Source: Patagioenas fasciata
Lineage: Eukaryota; Chordata; Aves; Columbiformes; Columbidae
Direction: 5' to 3'
DNA: 64,000 bases
Assembly (NCBI RefSeq): GCF_037038585.1
Contig: NC_092541.1
Coordinates: 5,769,445 to 5,833,444 of the forward strand
The position numbers and the translations under genes are program-made. Of the stretch, positions 20,430 to 31,984 are shown piece by piece. Under the pieces are notes generated by a model. That model did no database searches, was not told the DNA's origin, and saw nothing but the letters and a program-made list of their open reading frames with translations. How positions within the stretch are numbered: the stretch's first letter is position 1; each line of letters opens with the position of its first letter.

Positions 20430-20870
20430 GAGACAGTCCAATAAAGGGACACTGAAATGATGAAGAGACTGAAGCATCCCTGACATGGTGATAGACCGAG
20501 AAGCCTGGGACTGCTCAGCACAGAGAAATCTCACGGAGATCTCATCAGTGTCTGCAAATATCTGAAGGGAGGTTGTGAAGAACACGAAGCCAGGCTCTTC
20601 CCCATGGTGTCCAGTGACAGGACAAGAGGCACCTGGCACAAAGGGAAACAGTGGAGACTCTGTCTGGACACCAGGAAACACTGTTTCACTGTGAGGGTGA
20701 GTGAGCTCTGGCACAGGATGTCCGGAGTGGTTTTGGAGTCTCCATCCTTGGAGAGCTTGCCTTCTTCAGTATCCCAAAGAGAAGCTGAGAAGAGAAAGAT
20801 TTTTGGTGCTTCTAACACTTGACTGCAGGATGAGGAGCCAGATGGAGCCAAACTCTGCTTGAGCACGTCG
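20430..20870 (+). mobile_element. CR1 LINE 3' fragment
   Basis: Degraded CR1 C-terminal coding and tail, seen in gatctcatcagtgtctgcaa and 'aaatatctgaaggg' and in HCFTVRVSELWHR. The right copy of it begins at 63890 and is cut by the window end. Confidence 0.7.
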
Positions 20871-22060
20871 CAAAAGGCAATGGACCTGGTTGGGAACAGG
20901 GAAAACTCCTCCTAGAAACTTGGAACTGTGATTTTTTAATGATAAAGGTGGAGCATGGGTGGAGATGGATCTCAGTTAGAATGAGACTCTGACTCCACAG
21001 AATGTTGATTAAAATACTGGAGATAAAACAAGAGTGTAAAAGGAGATGGCACAGGTGATGTGATGCCCTTTCAATTGTGGGATCCCTGAGTTATGGAGCA
21101 TAATGTGGAGCTCAAATTGGGTTTTAGCACATAGTGCAAATCCCAGCCATGCAGAGATTTGCTGGTATTGTCATCTTTTCAGTTTTCATGGGACATTCTT
21201 AGAAATACACCACTCCTAATTTCTAGTGTTGAGTGAAAGGACATTTATATGAAAGACCAGTGCATCAATCCCAGATCAACACAAGGATGTGTTTGTGGCA
21301 ACATTGCCAAATTCGTCAGGTGATCTATACAGCTCAGCACAACACAGGCCTGTGCCTGCTCAGGTCAGGTTAACTTAACGATAATGAGCAGTTTGTTAGC
21401 TCTGCCATTACTGGTGCCTGGTATCATTTGGAAAGTGAATGGGAGTAGGGGTCCCCACCTGCAGTACCCCCACCCCTTCACATGCCCTTTCAGCTCTGGG
21501 GTGCAAGGCTACCCCATCCCAGCCCTCACAGTGCAGCACTCCAATGGGTGCCCCATGTGCTCCCTGGGAATCGGGGGTGACCTACTGGTCCCTCACCCTG
21601 TTCCCTGGTGACCCCTCACCCTTTTCCCTAGACTAGGAGTACATTGTCCTTGTCACCTCTGGGTTGTGGAACCCAGCAACCCCACTAGAGCCAGGTTCCT
21701 CTCTCACACTGTGGATTTTCCCAGCAGAAACAGGACACGGCCAGAACCCCTGGGCAGCTCCACAGCAAAATAATCTCCTGGTTTTGAGGATTTGGGGGAG
21801 AGGTGTTGTTCCCAGGTAGCTGAGGAAAGAAAGGGGAGAGAAGAGAGAAACAGAAGAGACTTCTGTTCCCAAAGGAAATAACAGTGCTGCCGGAAAGCTG
21901 AGGATCCCAGAGGAAGATGTGAAACCTCCATGGGGAAAGAAACCTCTGATCTCCTAAATGACTCAGAAGTGTTTGTGCGGAATTGCAGGCGATTCCAGTT
22001 GGGGCTTTGAGAATTCCGCTGTGAGCTGACTGGGAACAGCCCCTTCCCAGGACTGGGGCT
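20871..22060. other. Intergenic stretch upstream of V4, no gene seen
   Basis: No recognisable coding or repeat feature. The last part leads into the family-B upstream block. Confidence 0.5.
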
Positions 22061-22074
22061 CTCAGAGTGCCCAG

Positions 22075-22305
22075 GACCCCTCTTTGTGGAAATGCTGACA
22101 AAGCCTTTGGCTGAGGGAGCCACAGGTGGTGCTGCTGGAGGAGGGAGAAACCCAGAAGGAGCATTTGAGGCACAGGAAGAACAGATCAGTTGTCTTCCCC
22201 ACTTCTACATTTGCTCCCCCACCAGAGTGGTTTCCGGTAGCTCTGGTATCTCGGGGCTGGGAGGTGCTTTTCTGACTCTCACTCAACAGGCAGGCTGCTC
22301 TCAGT
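22075..22305 (+). promoter_or_regulatory. V4 upstream block (family B)
   Basis: Conserved with 36470-36672 before V6. It contains an E-box-like ccacaggtgg, an acaggaag ETS-type site and gtggtttccgg at 22228-22238, which reads as a RUNX-like element joined to an ETS core. No TATA box is evident. Function inferred only. Confidence 0.4.
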
Positions 22306-23505
22306 ATGCACCTCGGGTATCTCGTCCTCACTGCCTTTCTGGGGCAACTGCTGGGTAAGTCCTGGATTTTCCTCAACACATTCTTTCTTCTCCTGTGGAA
22401 ACCCTCACCAGCCTTATCAGGTCCATATGGGAAAATAATCTTGAATTATAGGAAAACATTGGGACGCATTAGCTCACATTTGTGTTTTTACATTGGCTCT
22501 CTCAAGGTGTTTTTACTGTTCAAAAGGGGAGAGATCTCAGACCTCTTCTCCTGCTTTTCTGTTGCCTTCAATCCATCTCTCTCTGTCGCTCTTCTCTGAT
22601 CCACATGCTGTCTTCATGGGAGATCTCAGCTGTCTCTACACTCTCACATTTCTCCATTTTCAACAGAAATTAGCAGATCTTGTCAAAGCCACCCCAAGGA
22701 CTATAAAGCTCCCATGAGATTGACATTAATAGGGTTTCCCATTCTGCCTCCTGGCTGGCACATCAGCCATGGCTCCCAGTTTTCTCCTTTTTGTTGTTGT
22801 CACAGCCAGGGTTCCCTTATTTCGGGCTCAGCATTCTATACACTCGGGGAGCCAGGAGCCCTCTAAGAGGAGAAGTATGGGGAAGAAAGATAATTTTTTT
22901 TTCTATAGCTCCATGGATGGCTCTGCCTGCTGCAGGGGTGCTGGTACCTAACCATGAAGGTCAGGCATGACAGGCTGTTCCCTGGTCCTCTGGGCAGTGG
23001 GAGCAGGGACACAGAACAGCTCTCCTCAGAATCCACACTTGCCTGTGAGCTTCAACCTCCTGCCCAGAACTACTGTCCACCTCCCTTTCCCCAGGCATAA
23101 GGATTTTCCTGTAGGGTAAGGGACAAGGAATCTTCGCCAGCAGGGTTTGGCACCCATTCCTGATTTGCTTCCCAGAGCCTTTCCCTGCAGAGTTCCTGAC
23201 CTTCACTTTCTTCCAGGCACCATGGGGCAGGTCACTGTCACCCAGCAAGAAGGACAAGTCACAGTGAAGCAGAGAGACACCTTCCAAACAACCTGCACAT
23301 ACCAGACACCCAACTTTCAAGGCTTGCTCTGGTACCAGCAGAGGAAAGGCCAAGCTCCCCAGCTGGTCTCATATCACGCAAGATCTGGCCTCAAGCGCAG
23401 CGACCGTTTCAGCACAACTCTGAACACCACGGGGAAATACAGCGTCCTGCAGGTGGAGGAAGTCGAGGTGTCTGACAGTGCCTTGTACCTCTGTGCTGTG
23501 CAAGA
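22306..23505 (+). CDS. TRAV: V4: T-cell receptor alpha V segment, family B
   Basis: Leader exon 22306-22354 ([16 protein letters not shown], donor G|GTAAGT) and V exon 23217-23505 are separated by an 862-bp intron ending cttccag. The product is 112 residues. It starts its mature part near [16 protein letters not shown]. Cys43 is in QTTCTYQ, Trp55 in [12 protein letters not shown] and Cys109 in ALYLCAVQ. An N-glycosylation sequon (NTT) lies in framework 3. This looks like a standard TRAV domain, less GC-rich than family A. V6 is its close copy, differing mainly at CDR1 (TPN versus ASY) and one CDR2 residue. Open and probably functional. Confidence 0.92.
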
Positions 23506-23544
23506 CACCCTGGTGCAGGGAGCTTCCTTGGCTGTGCAAGAACC
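23506..23544 (+). promoter_or_regulatory. V4 recombination signal, 23-bp spacer
   Basis: Heptamer CACCCTG (23506-23512), 23-bp spacer, nonamer GCAAGAACC (23536-23544). The nonamer is close to consensus; the heptamer differs at positions 4 and 5. Confidence 0.87.
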
Positions 23545-24015
23545 CTGGGGAGGGAGGGGATGTGTCTGTGCAAGACTGAGCTTGTGGGATGGGGCGCGGA
23601 GCTGTGCCCTGGCAGCGCTGCTTCCCCTGTGCCCCCAGGGATCTGCAGGGGAAGATCCTGTGATGTCGTGTTTTCCTTTCATTCCAGACATCATTTATGC
23701 ACACATGATATTCAATATTCTCATACCACAGTAGGTGAAGGCAGTATCCTCTTCTTGTCAACGCATGGGAAGCTCCAGTTTCTGGTAAAGTGGAATCAGC
23801 ACACACATGAACATTTGTATTGCCATATTAACAATTTGTTCATCTTGAGCACTGCTCATAACCACAGGAACATCTGTCCTTTGCAAGAATACCTGATTTA
23901 GTCTTGTCTTGAGATGGAAAAACCTTAAAACTGGTTCCATTGTATTATTCCCCTCTCGATCTTCAGCCATTGCAGTTGATGTTAAGAGGTGCTGTAACTT
24001 TTCTTTCCCCTCTTG
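23545..24015. other. V4 3' flank
   Basis: Non-coding, homologous to 38126-38570 after V6 and, near its end, to 1930-2060 after V1. No CTCF-like motif like that of family A was found here. Confidence 0.55.
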
Positions 24016-24019
24016 TGAC

Positions 24020-24946
24020 AGATTCACTCCAGCCCCCCGCCCAGCCAAACCAGCAGCATTTTGGCCCAGGCTCCAGAGGAGGTAGAGGCCTGAGCTGCAG
24101 CCAGGCCAATAACTCCTTTTAGGAAACCCACAAGGAAGCAGAATAGCAAATGAACACTGACAAATTGTGGGTGCATGAACCTCATACAGACCTTTCCCAC
24201 TGTCTGCAATTTGACTACAAGTCAACCACTTTATTCTATAAATACGACAGCATGTGTGAGTCCACTTTGAGCTCTCTTTCCTAAATAAGTTGGTTTTACT
24301 GCTCACAGGTCAGGGGATGATCACAATTTAAATTTCTGAATAATCATTTACCTGAAGTAAATGCACACTAAATATAATGAATCATCTAGAAGTATACACT
24401 TGTGTTATTTTTTATACACTCCCTGTTTCATGTTACTTAGTAAGCTGAATTTGTTGCAGTTCTTAAGCTGTAAAGTTCTGCTTATATTTACCAACAGCAA
24501 CTACAAACTACACTGAACACCTACAAGGTAAGGTCTAGTTCGCACTTTGCTGGAAAGAACAAAATTGACTGAGGAAAAAATAATGATCCCAAGGCTAACA
24601 CCAAGACATTACAGACATCTGCAAAACAGGGCCTGTTTTGCCCTTCACTGAGAAGAAAAGTATTTATTCAAACGAAAGAGTGCCTGCAAGGCTATGGATC
24701 ATAAGCAATATTTATAGCTAAACAAAACAAAGGCACATGTGAGATCAGTGAAAAAGATCCAATGAGAAGGAAGAAGACAAACTAAAATATTGCTCTTGGA
24801 CAGAAACATGATATGAATGGTCTGTAAAGATATGAAAGTCTATGGTTTTCTATGTTCCGGTTGGAAGTCGACAAAGGTACCCAGATTGAGTCAGCCCTCC
24901 TGCTATTCTACTGCTTTTCTTAAATTAAAAAAAAAAAAAAAAATAC

Positions 24947-24978
<32 letters not shown>

Positions 24979-25245
24979 TTATTTATGAGAATTTGGTTTC
25001 CTGAAAAGTTTCCTCCATGAAATGACATCAGGCCTCCCCTGAAAGTCTGGCTCCGGATGTCTAAAACACAAATGGGTATCAGGCTCCTAGAAAGAAGGGA
25101 AGCAGCATTCAGCTTGGCATATTTCCTCCATGCGGTAAATAATACAGTGAACCTGTCACCGAAATCTTTTAAGGTGCACTTTTCTTTGAGAAATCTGAAC
25201 ATTGCTCTGCAGTAAGCAGAGCCCTAAATAGCTCCCCCACGACAT
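24020..25245. other. 1.2-kb AT-rich insertion in the V4 3' flank
   Basis: The homologous flanks after V6 and V1 run straight through this point, so this sequence looks inserted here or lost there. It is AT-rich. A promoter-like ctataaatac near 24237 and a cctaaataag stretch near 24280 hint at an LTR-type end, but no family can be named. It carries an A-run and a (TA)n microsatellite. No coding capacity recognised. Confidence 0.45.
24926..24990. repeat. A-run and (TA)n microsatellite
   Basis: About 18 A residues, then alternating acatatata repeats to about 24980. It lies within the AT-rich insertion. Confidence 0.95.
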
Positions 25246-25387
25246 CTATCTGTTGGTATGATAATAAACCAAAACAACTACAGACAAAGAAAAGTGCAGC
25301 TCCCAGCATGAGACATCCATGGGTCTTCATTCCCCTGTTCTCCCTGGGGAGGCAGCAAAAGGCTCAGCCTCATTTCAGCAGGTGTCT

Positions 25388-25955
25388 CGTCTCTGCCACT
25401 GGAACAGGAGGTTGAGGGAAGGTTTCCTCTCCCTCTACTCTGCCCTGGTGGGTCCACACCTGGAGTAATGTGTCCAGTTCTGGGTTCCCAGGTTTAAGAA
25501 GGACAAGGAATTACTGGAGACAGTCCAGCGGAGGGACGCAAAGATGATGAGGGAGCTGGAGCATCTTTCTTATGAGGAGAGACTGTAAGAGCTGTGTCTG
25601 TTTAACCTGGAGAAAAGAAGGCTGAGAGGGGATCTTACTCATGTTTATAAATAACTCAAGCTTGGGTGTCAAGGTGATTGGGCCAGGCTCTTTTCAGTGA
25701 TGCCCAGTGATGAGAGGCAATGGGCAAAGACTGCAACACAGGAGGTTCCATTTAAAATGAGGAGAAACTTCTTTACTTTGATGGTGCCAGAGCCCTGGAA
25801 CAGGCTGCCCAGAGAGGTGGTGGAGTCTCCTTCTCTGGGGATATTCAGAACCCGCCTGGACACAATCCTGTGTGATCTGCTCTGGTGACCATACTTTAGC
25901 AGGTGGGTTGGAGTAGACAATCCCTGCAACCCCAGCCATTCTGTGATCATCACCC
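25388..25955 (+). mobile_element. CR1 LINE 3' end
   Basis: Includes ccactggaacaggaggttga, 'ctggagcatctttcttatgagg', the coding remnants LYFNEEKR-like to FFTLMVPEPWNRLPREVVES and a terminal LDTILCDLLW. The 3' tail ends at ccagccattctgtgatca. It is one of the better preserved CR1 copies here. Confidence 0.9.
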
Positions 25956-26109
25956 CAAGGAATCTATGTAGACATTCCGTTTTCTAGTGGGAGCTGGTCA
26001 GTTCCTTCTGCTCATATTGTGTAATGAACTGGCACTTGTGATAGCAAGTGTCCTGTGTCTGCTTGATCAGGAATGAACTTCACAGTTCTCTTTCCTTAAT
26101 GTGTCCCCT

Positions 26110-26870
26110 TGGAAGCTGTATGCCCCGGTCCCCAGGAAGGAAACACCAGGCAGCCAGTGACCTGAACCCATAGTAGGAGCTCCTGAGCTTCTAAATTTCA
26201 GGTATAACTGGGTAGGCTAGACCAAGAAAGCAAGAGCAGGGAGGCAGGAGTGAGGATGACCCAGACCACAGCCTTGGTCAGGCAGTGCCCACACCAGCAA
26301 GGTGCAGGGGTGCAGAAGCCTGCGAGAAGCTTTTATGACCTCATTCTCTGCTGCAGGACAAAAATGGAGGGGCACGAGCAAAGCAGGACCTGGATGGGGT
26401 GTATGGAGGGCAAATTTTTGATGCAGGCAATCCATGAATGGAACAGGGGAGAGGCTGTGTTGGACATGGTACTCACAAATGAAGAACAACAGTTGGATGA
26501 TGTACAGTTCAAGGGCAGCCTTGCCTGCACTGGCCAAAAGGCTGTGGAGTTCAAGATCCTGAGAGCACTGACCAAGACAAACAGGACGACTACTGCCCTG
26601 GACTGCAGAAGAGCCCATGTCAGTCTTGTCTGGGACCTACCTGCTTGGCAGGGTGCAATGGGAAATGGTCCTGCAGCGCAGAGGGCACCAGGAGAGCTGG
26701 ATGCTCCTCAAGAACATCCTCCTCAGAGCACAAGGATGGTCCTCTGCAATGTGGCAGCAGGGTGACACTGTGGGGTGCAACCACAGCCCCATGGGGACAC
26801 ACATCCCCAAATCCCAGAAACCTACAGGCACAATCGTCCCCACTGCAAGCTGAGCAGATATAAAGGAATA
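26110..26870 (+). mobile_element. CR1 endonuclease fragment with flanking block
   Basis: KMEGHEQSRTWMGCMEGKFL, then LDMVLTNEEQQLDDVQFKG and CTGQKAVEFKILRALTK match the end of the CR1 endonuclease and parallel 2990-3500. The preceding 26110-26330 is the block also seen at 2800-2990. Confidence 0.75.
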
Positions 26871-28495
26871 TTTTCCACAACTGGATATTAAATCTTTCCC
26901 GCCAATGGATCGTGGCCTGTGACATATCGGAGTGTTCTTGGAGTCCATCCCAAGCTGTAAGCAGTTAGTACCTTCCTGGCTGCAAGGTTAGAAAGACTTT
27001 CTGAGACAATTTTTTCACCTTTCCCTCACCCTGACTTAGTAGATACTCATCATTTTATTCTTGGGGTAATGGGGCAGATTTCCATGAATTAGGGTTACTC
27101 CTGCCCTGGTACCCAGCAGAGCCATAACTTGTTGTTTATGGTGCTGGGCCCACAGGGTTACAAGCAGAACATAAGGATCATGTTTATTTCCACCTGTGCC
27201 TGTACCTGTCCCTCTGCCCACGCTGAAGAGGGGACAACCCTTCCCTGGGCTTGTCTGCAGGGAAGGGAGGATGCCACTCTGTGCACCCCCTGCCCCATGG
27301 CTCCTCCTCACCATTTTGTGCCCAGACCCCTCTGAGGTGCTGAGTCTGCATCTCACACAGGGCTGCTGCTTCAGCTCCAAACATCCCCATGTTCACTATA
27401 AACACAATTGTAACAGCATTAACATAGCATGAGTTTTCCTTATTTTTTCTTTGTTCTACCCTGTGTTTCCTGAAATAAGTTCATTCTTCAGGTGGGCTGG
27501 GACATTCAGCTAATTCCTCCTCACTTTCTCAATTCACCAGGAAAACCCCCTGGCCAAGTGTCCTATGACAGCCCTCCATGCCTGTGTGTGGGGCCAGCCA
27601 GGCATTTGGTCTCTTCTTCACTATCCTTTCTCTACAAAGGCATTTCCCACTGGGACCTGCTGACTACACCAAGTGTTTTGCACCAGGAGCTGCTGCTTTG
27701 TTTAGATTCCCTGACTCTCCTTAAATATGAAGCATGATGTTAATGGGATGGAATACTCTTATTGATCAGTTTGGATGTCAGTCAAGCTCTGTCCCATCTA
27801 TACCCGCCTTCCTCGATGCCTCACACCTGTGGGCAGAGCACACAGAATGTCCTTGGCTCTCAGACAAGAGCAATTAAAAATGTTAACTCTGTGCTGGGGT
27901 TGTTATCTCTTGTTCTCAAATCAAGTCCAAATAATGACTGTACTAACTATGAAAAAGAAAGGTTTCTAACTGCATGGAGAAAATTAACGTATTTTCAGTC
28001 AAATCAGCACAGCTATGAAGAAAGAGAAGGCAGTAGAGATGATTCTATATCCTTCAGATGCCAGGAGTCCCAAGCTATAATATGTGCTGTCAAACAGGCA
28101 GCTCCAATCAGGGCACACCACAACACATGGATCCTGCTCACGGAAGTGTGATTTTTGGTCCATCAAGCCTTTAGAAGATTTTTATAAAATAAAATATCTC
28201 TATTCATAATTTCTGCTATGAAACAGGAAAAGTGTTTGCCTGAGAACTTCTTACTACATTTTAGACACAGGCAAGGACACCCAGAGAATGTAACCACAGG
28301 CACGGAGCAGGAGCTGCCTCCAGGCTCATCAGTTACAATGGACTGGATCAATTTTGCCTCTGGCCAAGGGATCTGTGCAGTGCAACATTGCCCTGAAGGG
28401 CAAACTCTGCATATAGCACAGCACAGCAGAGGACAAAGCCTCCTCAGTAATCTGTCATATGGACCATAAACTCCTTGATGTACGGCGATCTCTGG
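26871..28495. other. Intergenic stretch, no gene seen
   Basis: Only short, unrecognised open frames and no clear repeat. This part has no counterpart elsewhere in the window. Confidence 0.5.
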
Positions 28496-28499
28496 CTGA

Positions 28500-28750
28500 G
28501 GGTGATGGCACCCTGACAGTTGTTTTCATCATGAGGACAAATATCAGCTCTCGGACCTGCTCAGAGCAGCTTTCACATCCTTGTTTCTTGGGGTCTACAT
28601 CAAGGGGTTGGGCAGGGGATTAAGAACGCTGTAAAGAATGGCCACTGCTCTGCCTGGTTCAAGGCAGCTCCCATGTAGGTGAACAAATACGGGCCATAGA
28701 AACAGGCCACAGCAATGAAATGAGAAGCACAGGGTGAGACAGCTCAGTGC
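28500..28750 (-). pseudogene. Olfactory receptor pseudogene, last two membrane segments
   Basis: The minus strand reads AVSPCASHFIAVACFYGPYL (sixth membrane segment), then FTYMGAALNQAE. After a frame change it reads AVAILYSVLNPLPNPL, followed by TPRNKDVKAAL, the standard seventh segment and tail of an odorant receptor. The N-terminal two thirds is missing. It is on the opposite strand to the remnant at 8 kb, so it is not simply a copy of that one. Confidence 0.7.
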
Positions 28751-29660
28751 CTGCATTCTGCAAAGCAGAGCCACAGGGTAATTTAAATCACCATTAAATA
28801 AAACAACCTCAGGCAACAAGGACCACAACTTGAAGTGGAAAACCTGCATGGATCCTGTATTCCTTTCCCACCGTTTCAAGATCTCCTCAGTTGCGCAGTC
28901 AAGCCGGGGGTCATGCTAAGAGCCAGTGGCAGCACTCTAGCAGTGCTTTGCAGAAGGGCTTACTCGTCTGTCAGGATACTGTCATTCCTCCCTCTTCATC
29001 AAGGACAATTACAGATGGTATCATCAATGTGAAGGACTTGAAGTACCTTGCAGTTGTTGCAAGATTTAGTGCAATAAGGTTAGGAAGTGCAATTCTTCTG
29101 CTTTTAAAGACAGATATTAAGAGAACAACTAGGGGGGAAAGATTTCAGACATGCAAGTGAAATGCCCTTGTGAAGCTTTTGGCATCAGAGATATGCTTCA
29201 TGAGCCTTAATTCCCTTTTGCATGAAGGACATGAGTGTACAGATTTCCATCTTTCCACCTGTACGGTAGAAAAAAATAGAGAAGGATCCCCTTGTGCCCT
29301 CACCCCCTTCCACTCCAGAGTATCACGCTGCTTCTTTGGCAGATTGGGGAGTTTCCACACAGGGAAGGACCACATAGAGGCCAGAATTCAATGTAGCAGA
29401 ACTTTAATGCATAAAAGAGAGAAACAAAGTCACTGCAAGTGGAGGACAGCAGTGCAGGAATCCCCAGAGGAATCCACAAGTCTGCAGTCCATGGTCATTA
29501 AGAAGTTTGTGCATGATGTTCATCTGCCTGCCCCATAGAGGGAGAGAAGACAGCTGATCCCCAGCAGGCTGAACCTGGGGGAACCTTGTGGCCAAGAGGA
29601 ACCAAAGGAAACAAAGAAAAAGGTAAAAAAGGTAAAGCCATTCAGCTCTACTGAAAACAC
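28751..29660. other. Region 3' of keratin K2, no gene seen
   Basis: Homologous to 39250-40850 beyond K3, showing that the K2 and K3 modules were copied with more than 1 kb of 3' flank. No coding feature recognised. Confidence 0.5.
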
Positions 29661-29740
29661 AGCCAGTATCTCAGTCCTTTGTCCAGCACCATGTTTTTAG
29701 TTCCTTAAGGTGTCTCCCTGGGCCCTTCCCAGATTCTTTA

Positions 29741-30489
29741 TCAGCGCAGGTACCTTCTGCCAAAGTAGCGGCCGGAAATGCCAGAGAGGTCACAGCACCC
29801 GGAGTTGATGGGCACTCCATCACAGCTGAGGATTCTGCCAACAGCAGCAGAGGTGGAGGAGCCCACAACGGTGTTCTGTGGGAAGGAGCTGAGGATGGGG
29901 CCAGGCAGGGTCACCACCACAGGGGAGGGCTCGATGACAACTCTGGAGTCCTGGCACTGCCTGACACAGGGCTCATTGCAGCTGTTTGCCAGCGGGGTCG
30001 GGCCACAGGGCTGGCAGGGCAGGCACTGGTCATAGCAGGACATGTCTTGAGACCGGAGGTTCACCTGGAAGAGAGAGCAGGGAGAAAGCAGGGCATAAAA
30101 GCAGGTAAGAAGTAGCCTGGTTACCCTCTCAAAAAGCAACCAAAGCCATTACTGAGTGGGGAGCTTGCAGACATGCCAAGCGGTGCACAACCTTCACTGC
30201 CCTACAAGGAGCCTCACAGCACAGGGCAGCTCTCTCTTAGTGAAAAAACAAAACGCCCCTCTGCCACCTCCCAGCCTCTCTCTAAGCAGAACTTCTCACC
30301 CCTTCCATCTCCCATGATAAGGAGATGCAAAGCTGAGGAAAGGACACAGCCAATATGAGCAGAGATGTCCATCAGTAACAGATGTCAAGTTGGAAGAGAA
30401 TCAGAAGGGACTTCATACTTACCTGGTTCCCAAGAGGAAGAAGGCAAGAGAAATGGATGAGAGAGCAGGGACTTGGGCTGCCTTTTATA
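29741..30489 (-). CDS. K2: feather beta-keratin gene, intact
   Basis: Coding exon 30043-29741 gives 100 residues from [20 protein letters not shown], with [12 protein letters not shown] and the core [17 protein letters not shown] near-consensus 5' intron (30065-30422, donor GTAAGT, acceptor tctctcttccag), a short non-coding exon 1 and a TATAAAA box at 30489-30483 give the classic feather-keratin structure. The C-terminus is GRRYLR and a stop, where the family usually ends in CLPC, so both terminal cysteines are lost. Best candidate for a working keratin in the window. It is divergent to V5, whose leader starts about 3.1 kb away. Confidence 0.9.
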
Positions 30490-31900
30490 CCTGCCCTTCA
30501 TTGCCACAGGACCAGAGGCACCCTTGGTAGAGGTAACAATTTTCAGACAAGCTCATCTTGAATGCAAACATGTGGGCTGTGCTTTAGCTTCCAACACTGC
30601 TGCCTTTTCATTTCCAGGTTTGTGCCATGCTCATCCTCCAATGAAGGCTTTGTTTGATCTCTGGGATTAAAGGTCCCTGGATTTCTCAGGCAGGAATGCA
30701 GCAGTGCAGACAGAAGACTCAGTTCAGGTGCTGCACGGGTCTAAGAGAAGGCAAATGATGTCATTCTGGGTCACTCTCTGTTCTTTGATATACCAGTCTC
30801 AGGAAGAAGCTGAAGCCATAATCGACTGCATGCCCTTGTGCTCCCATGCATGAGGATGTCACAAGTCCTCATCTTTCCTTAACTTCTCAGCTCACCCTGA
30901 TGGTTTTTGTGAGTGTTGTGTTGCTTGAATTTGACACCATCCTGCCTAACGCTGCCCCAGGAGTCATCAGCAGAGTACACGAACTTCTCTTAATATGATG
31001 GTTCATGGTGTTTCTATCTGTGTTCTTTTCCTGTGTATACTTGCAAGCAGCCAAGTTTGTGCAGATGGACGTTTGTGTATAATTGCACACTGGTGTGCAT
31101 GAGTCTAAGTATGGATGTCCTTGTCTGTCAGTCATCACAACAAAATGTGCGGTTCACTGCAGAGACACTCTCTACTGCTCTGTCCATGAGCACCACAGAG
31201 CAGGAGGTTCCCAGGGCCCGAAGGAGCCCCAGTGCAGCTGAGTGATGTTTGCAGCAGCCTGCCAGAGATCTGCCCAGGGAAGAGAAATGCAGCCCCTGTC
31301 TCCTGAGCCCTCCTTCTCCTGCCCGTCCAAACCTCTTGCTTCCCTGCTGTTGTTTTCAGCTCACAACAAGGATGATTTCAGTCCAGTTTGAATCCTTGGT
31401 TTCATTCAGTGTAACAACACTGGATTTGTCTCAGCATGGCTGGCAGTCTCCCCTCCCTGCATCTCCAGGCCAGGAAACAGCTGCTCTCCCCAGCACTAGA
31501 GAGTTCAATACGAGGGGTTTGCTTTGTGGGCAAGGAGGAAGGCTGAGGAATCCTGTCGACCGTGTGCTGGCCATCCCTGAGGGGACCTCCTTCCAATGCA
31601 CTCTAGAATGTGTCTGAGATGGCATAGAGCCCAATTTCATGCACAAGTCAATGCCAATGTGCAGTAGATTGATCAGGTCCTATGTCAGGCAAGAATTATG
31701 GCCTTCAATCAGAGAGCTACTGACTGAAGGGAACATGGAGTCTGATGTTGCTGTGCTGTGAGTAGAAAGACAGACTGTGTAGCTTCCACTGGGAAAGCCA
31801 AAGAACAGGTGGATGCTTTGGACTTCAGATCACACTGACCATTACATCTTGCATTACAGTTTCAGTCTTAGTGTCCAGGAACTGCACATGGAAGGGAAGG
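30490..31900. other. Upstream region of keratin K2
   Basis: Keratin-module sequence shared with K1, K3 and K4 (for example 31370-31640 with 13380-13640). It retains the segment around 30640-30740 that is deleted before K1. No gene seen. Confidence 0.55.
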
Positions 31901-31984
31901 AACATGAAATTCAAGAAAACATCCCCAAAACACAGTTGTTGTCCCTCTTTCTAACAAGGTCTGTTCCCAGCAAGCACTTTTCTG

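Larger units (their letters stand above)
1..20532. repeat. Left copy of a >20 kb segmental duplication
   Basis: This span matches 43299-64000 in the same orientation. Sampled stretches differ by roughly one to two percent by eye, apart from repeat-length changes and a few local islands. It holds V1, V2, an olfactory receptor pseudogene, a solo LTR, keratin K1, V3 and several CR1 pieces in the same order as the right copy. The match is already running at base 1, so the true left end is outside the window. Position 20532 is only where the right copy is cut by the window end. Confidence 0.93.

Noticed and set aside
22060-22305. Minus-strand frames over the family-B upstream block
   Set aside because: The same block before V6 breaks these frames, so they are not conserved coding sequence.
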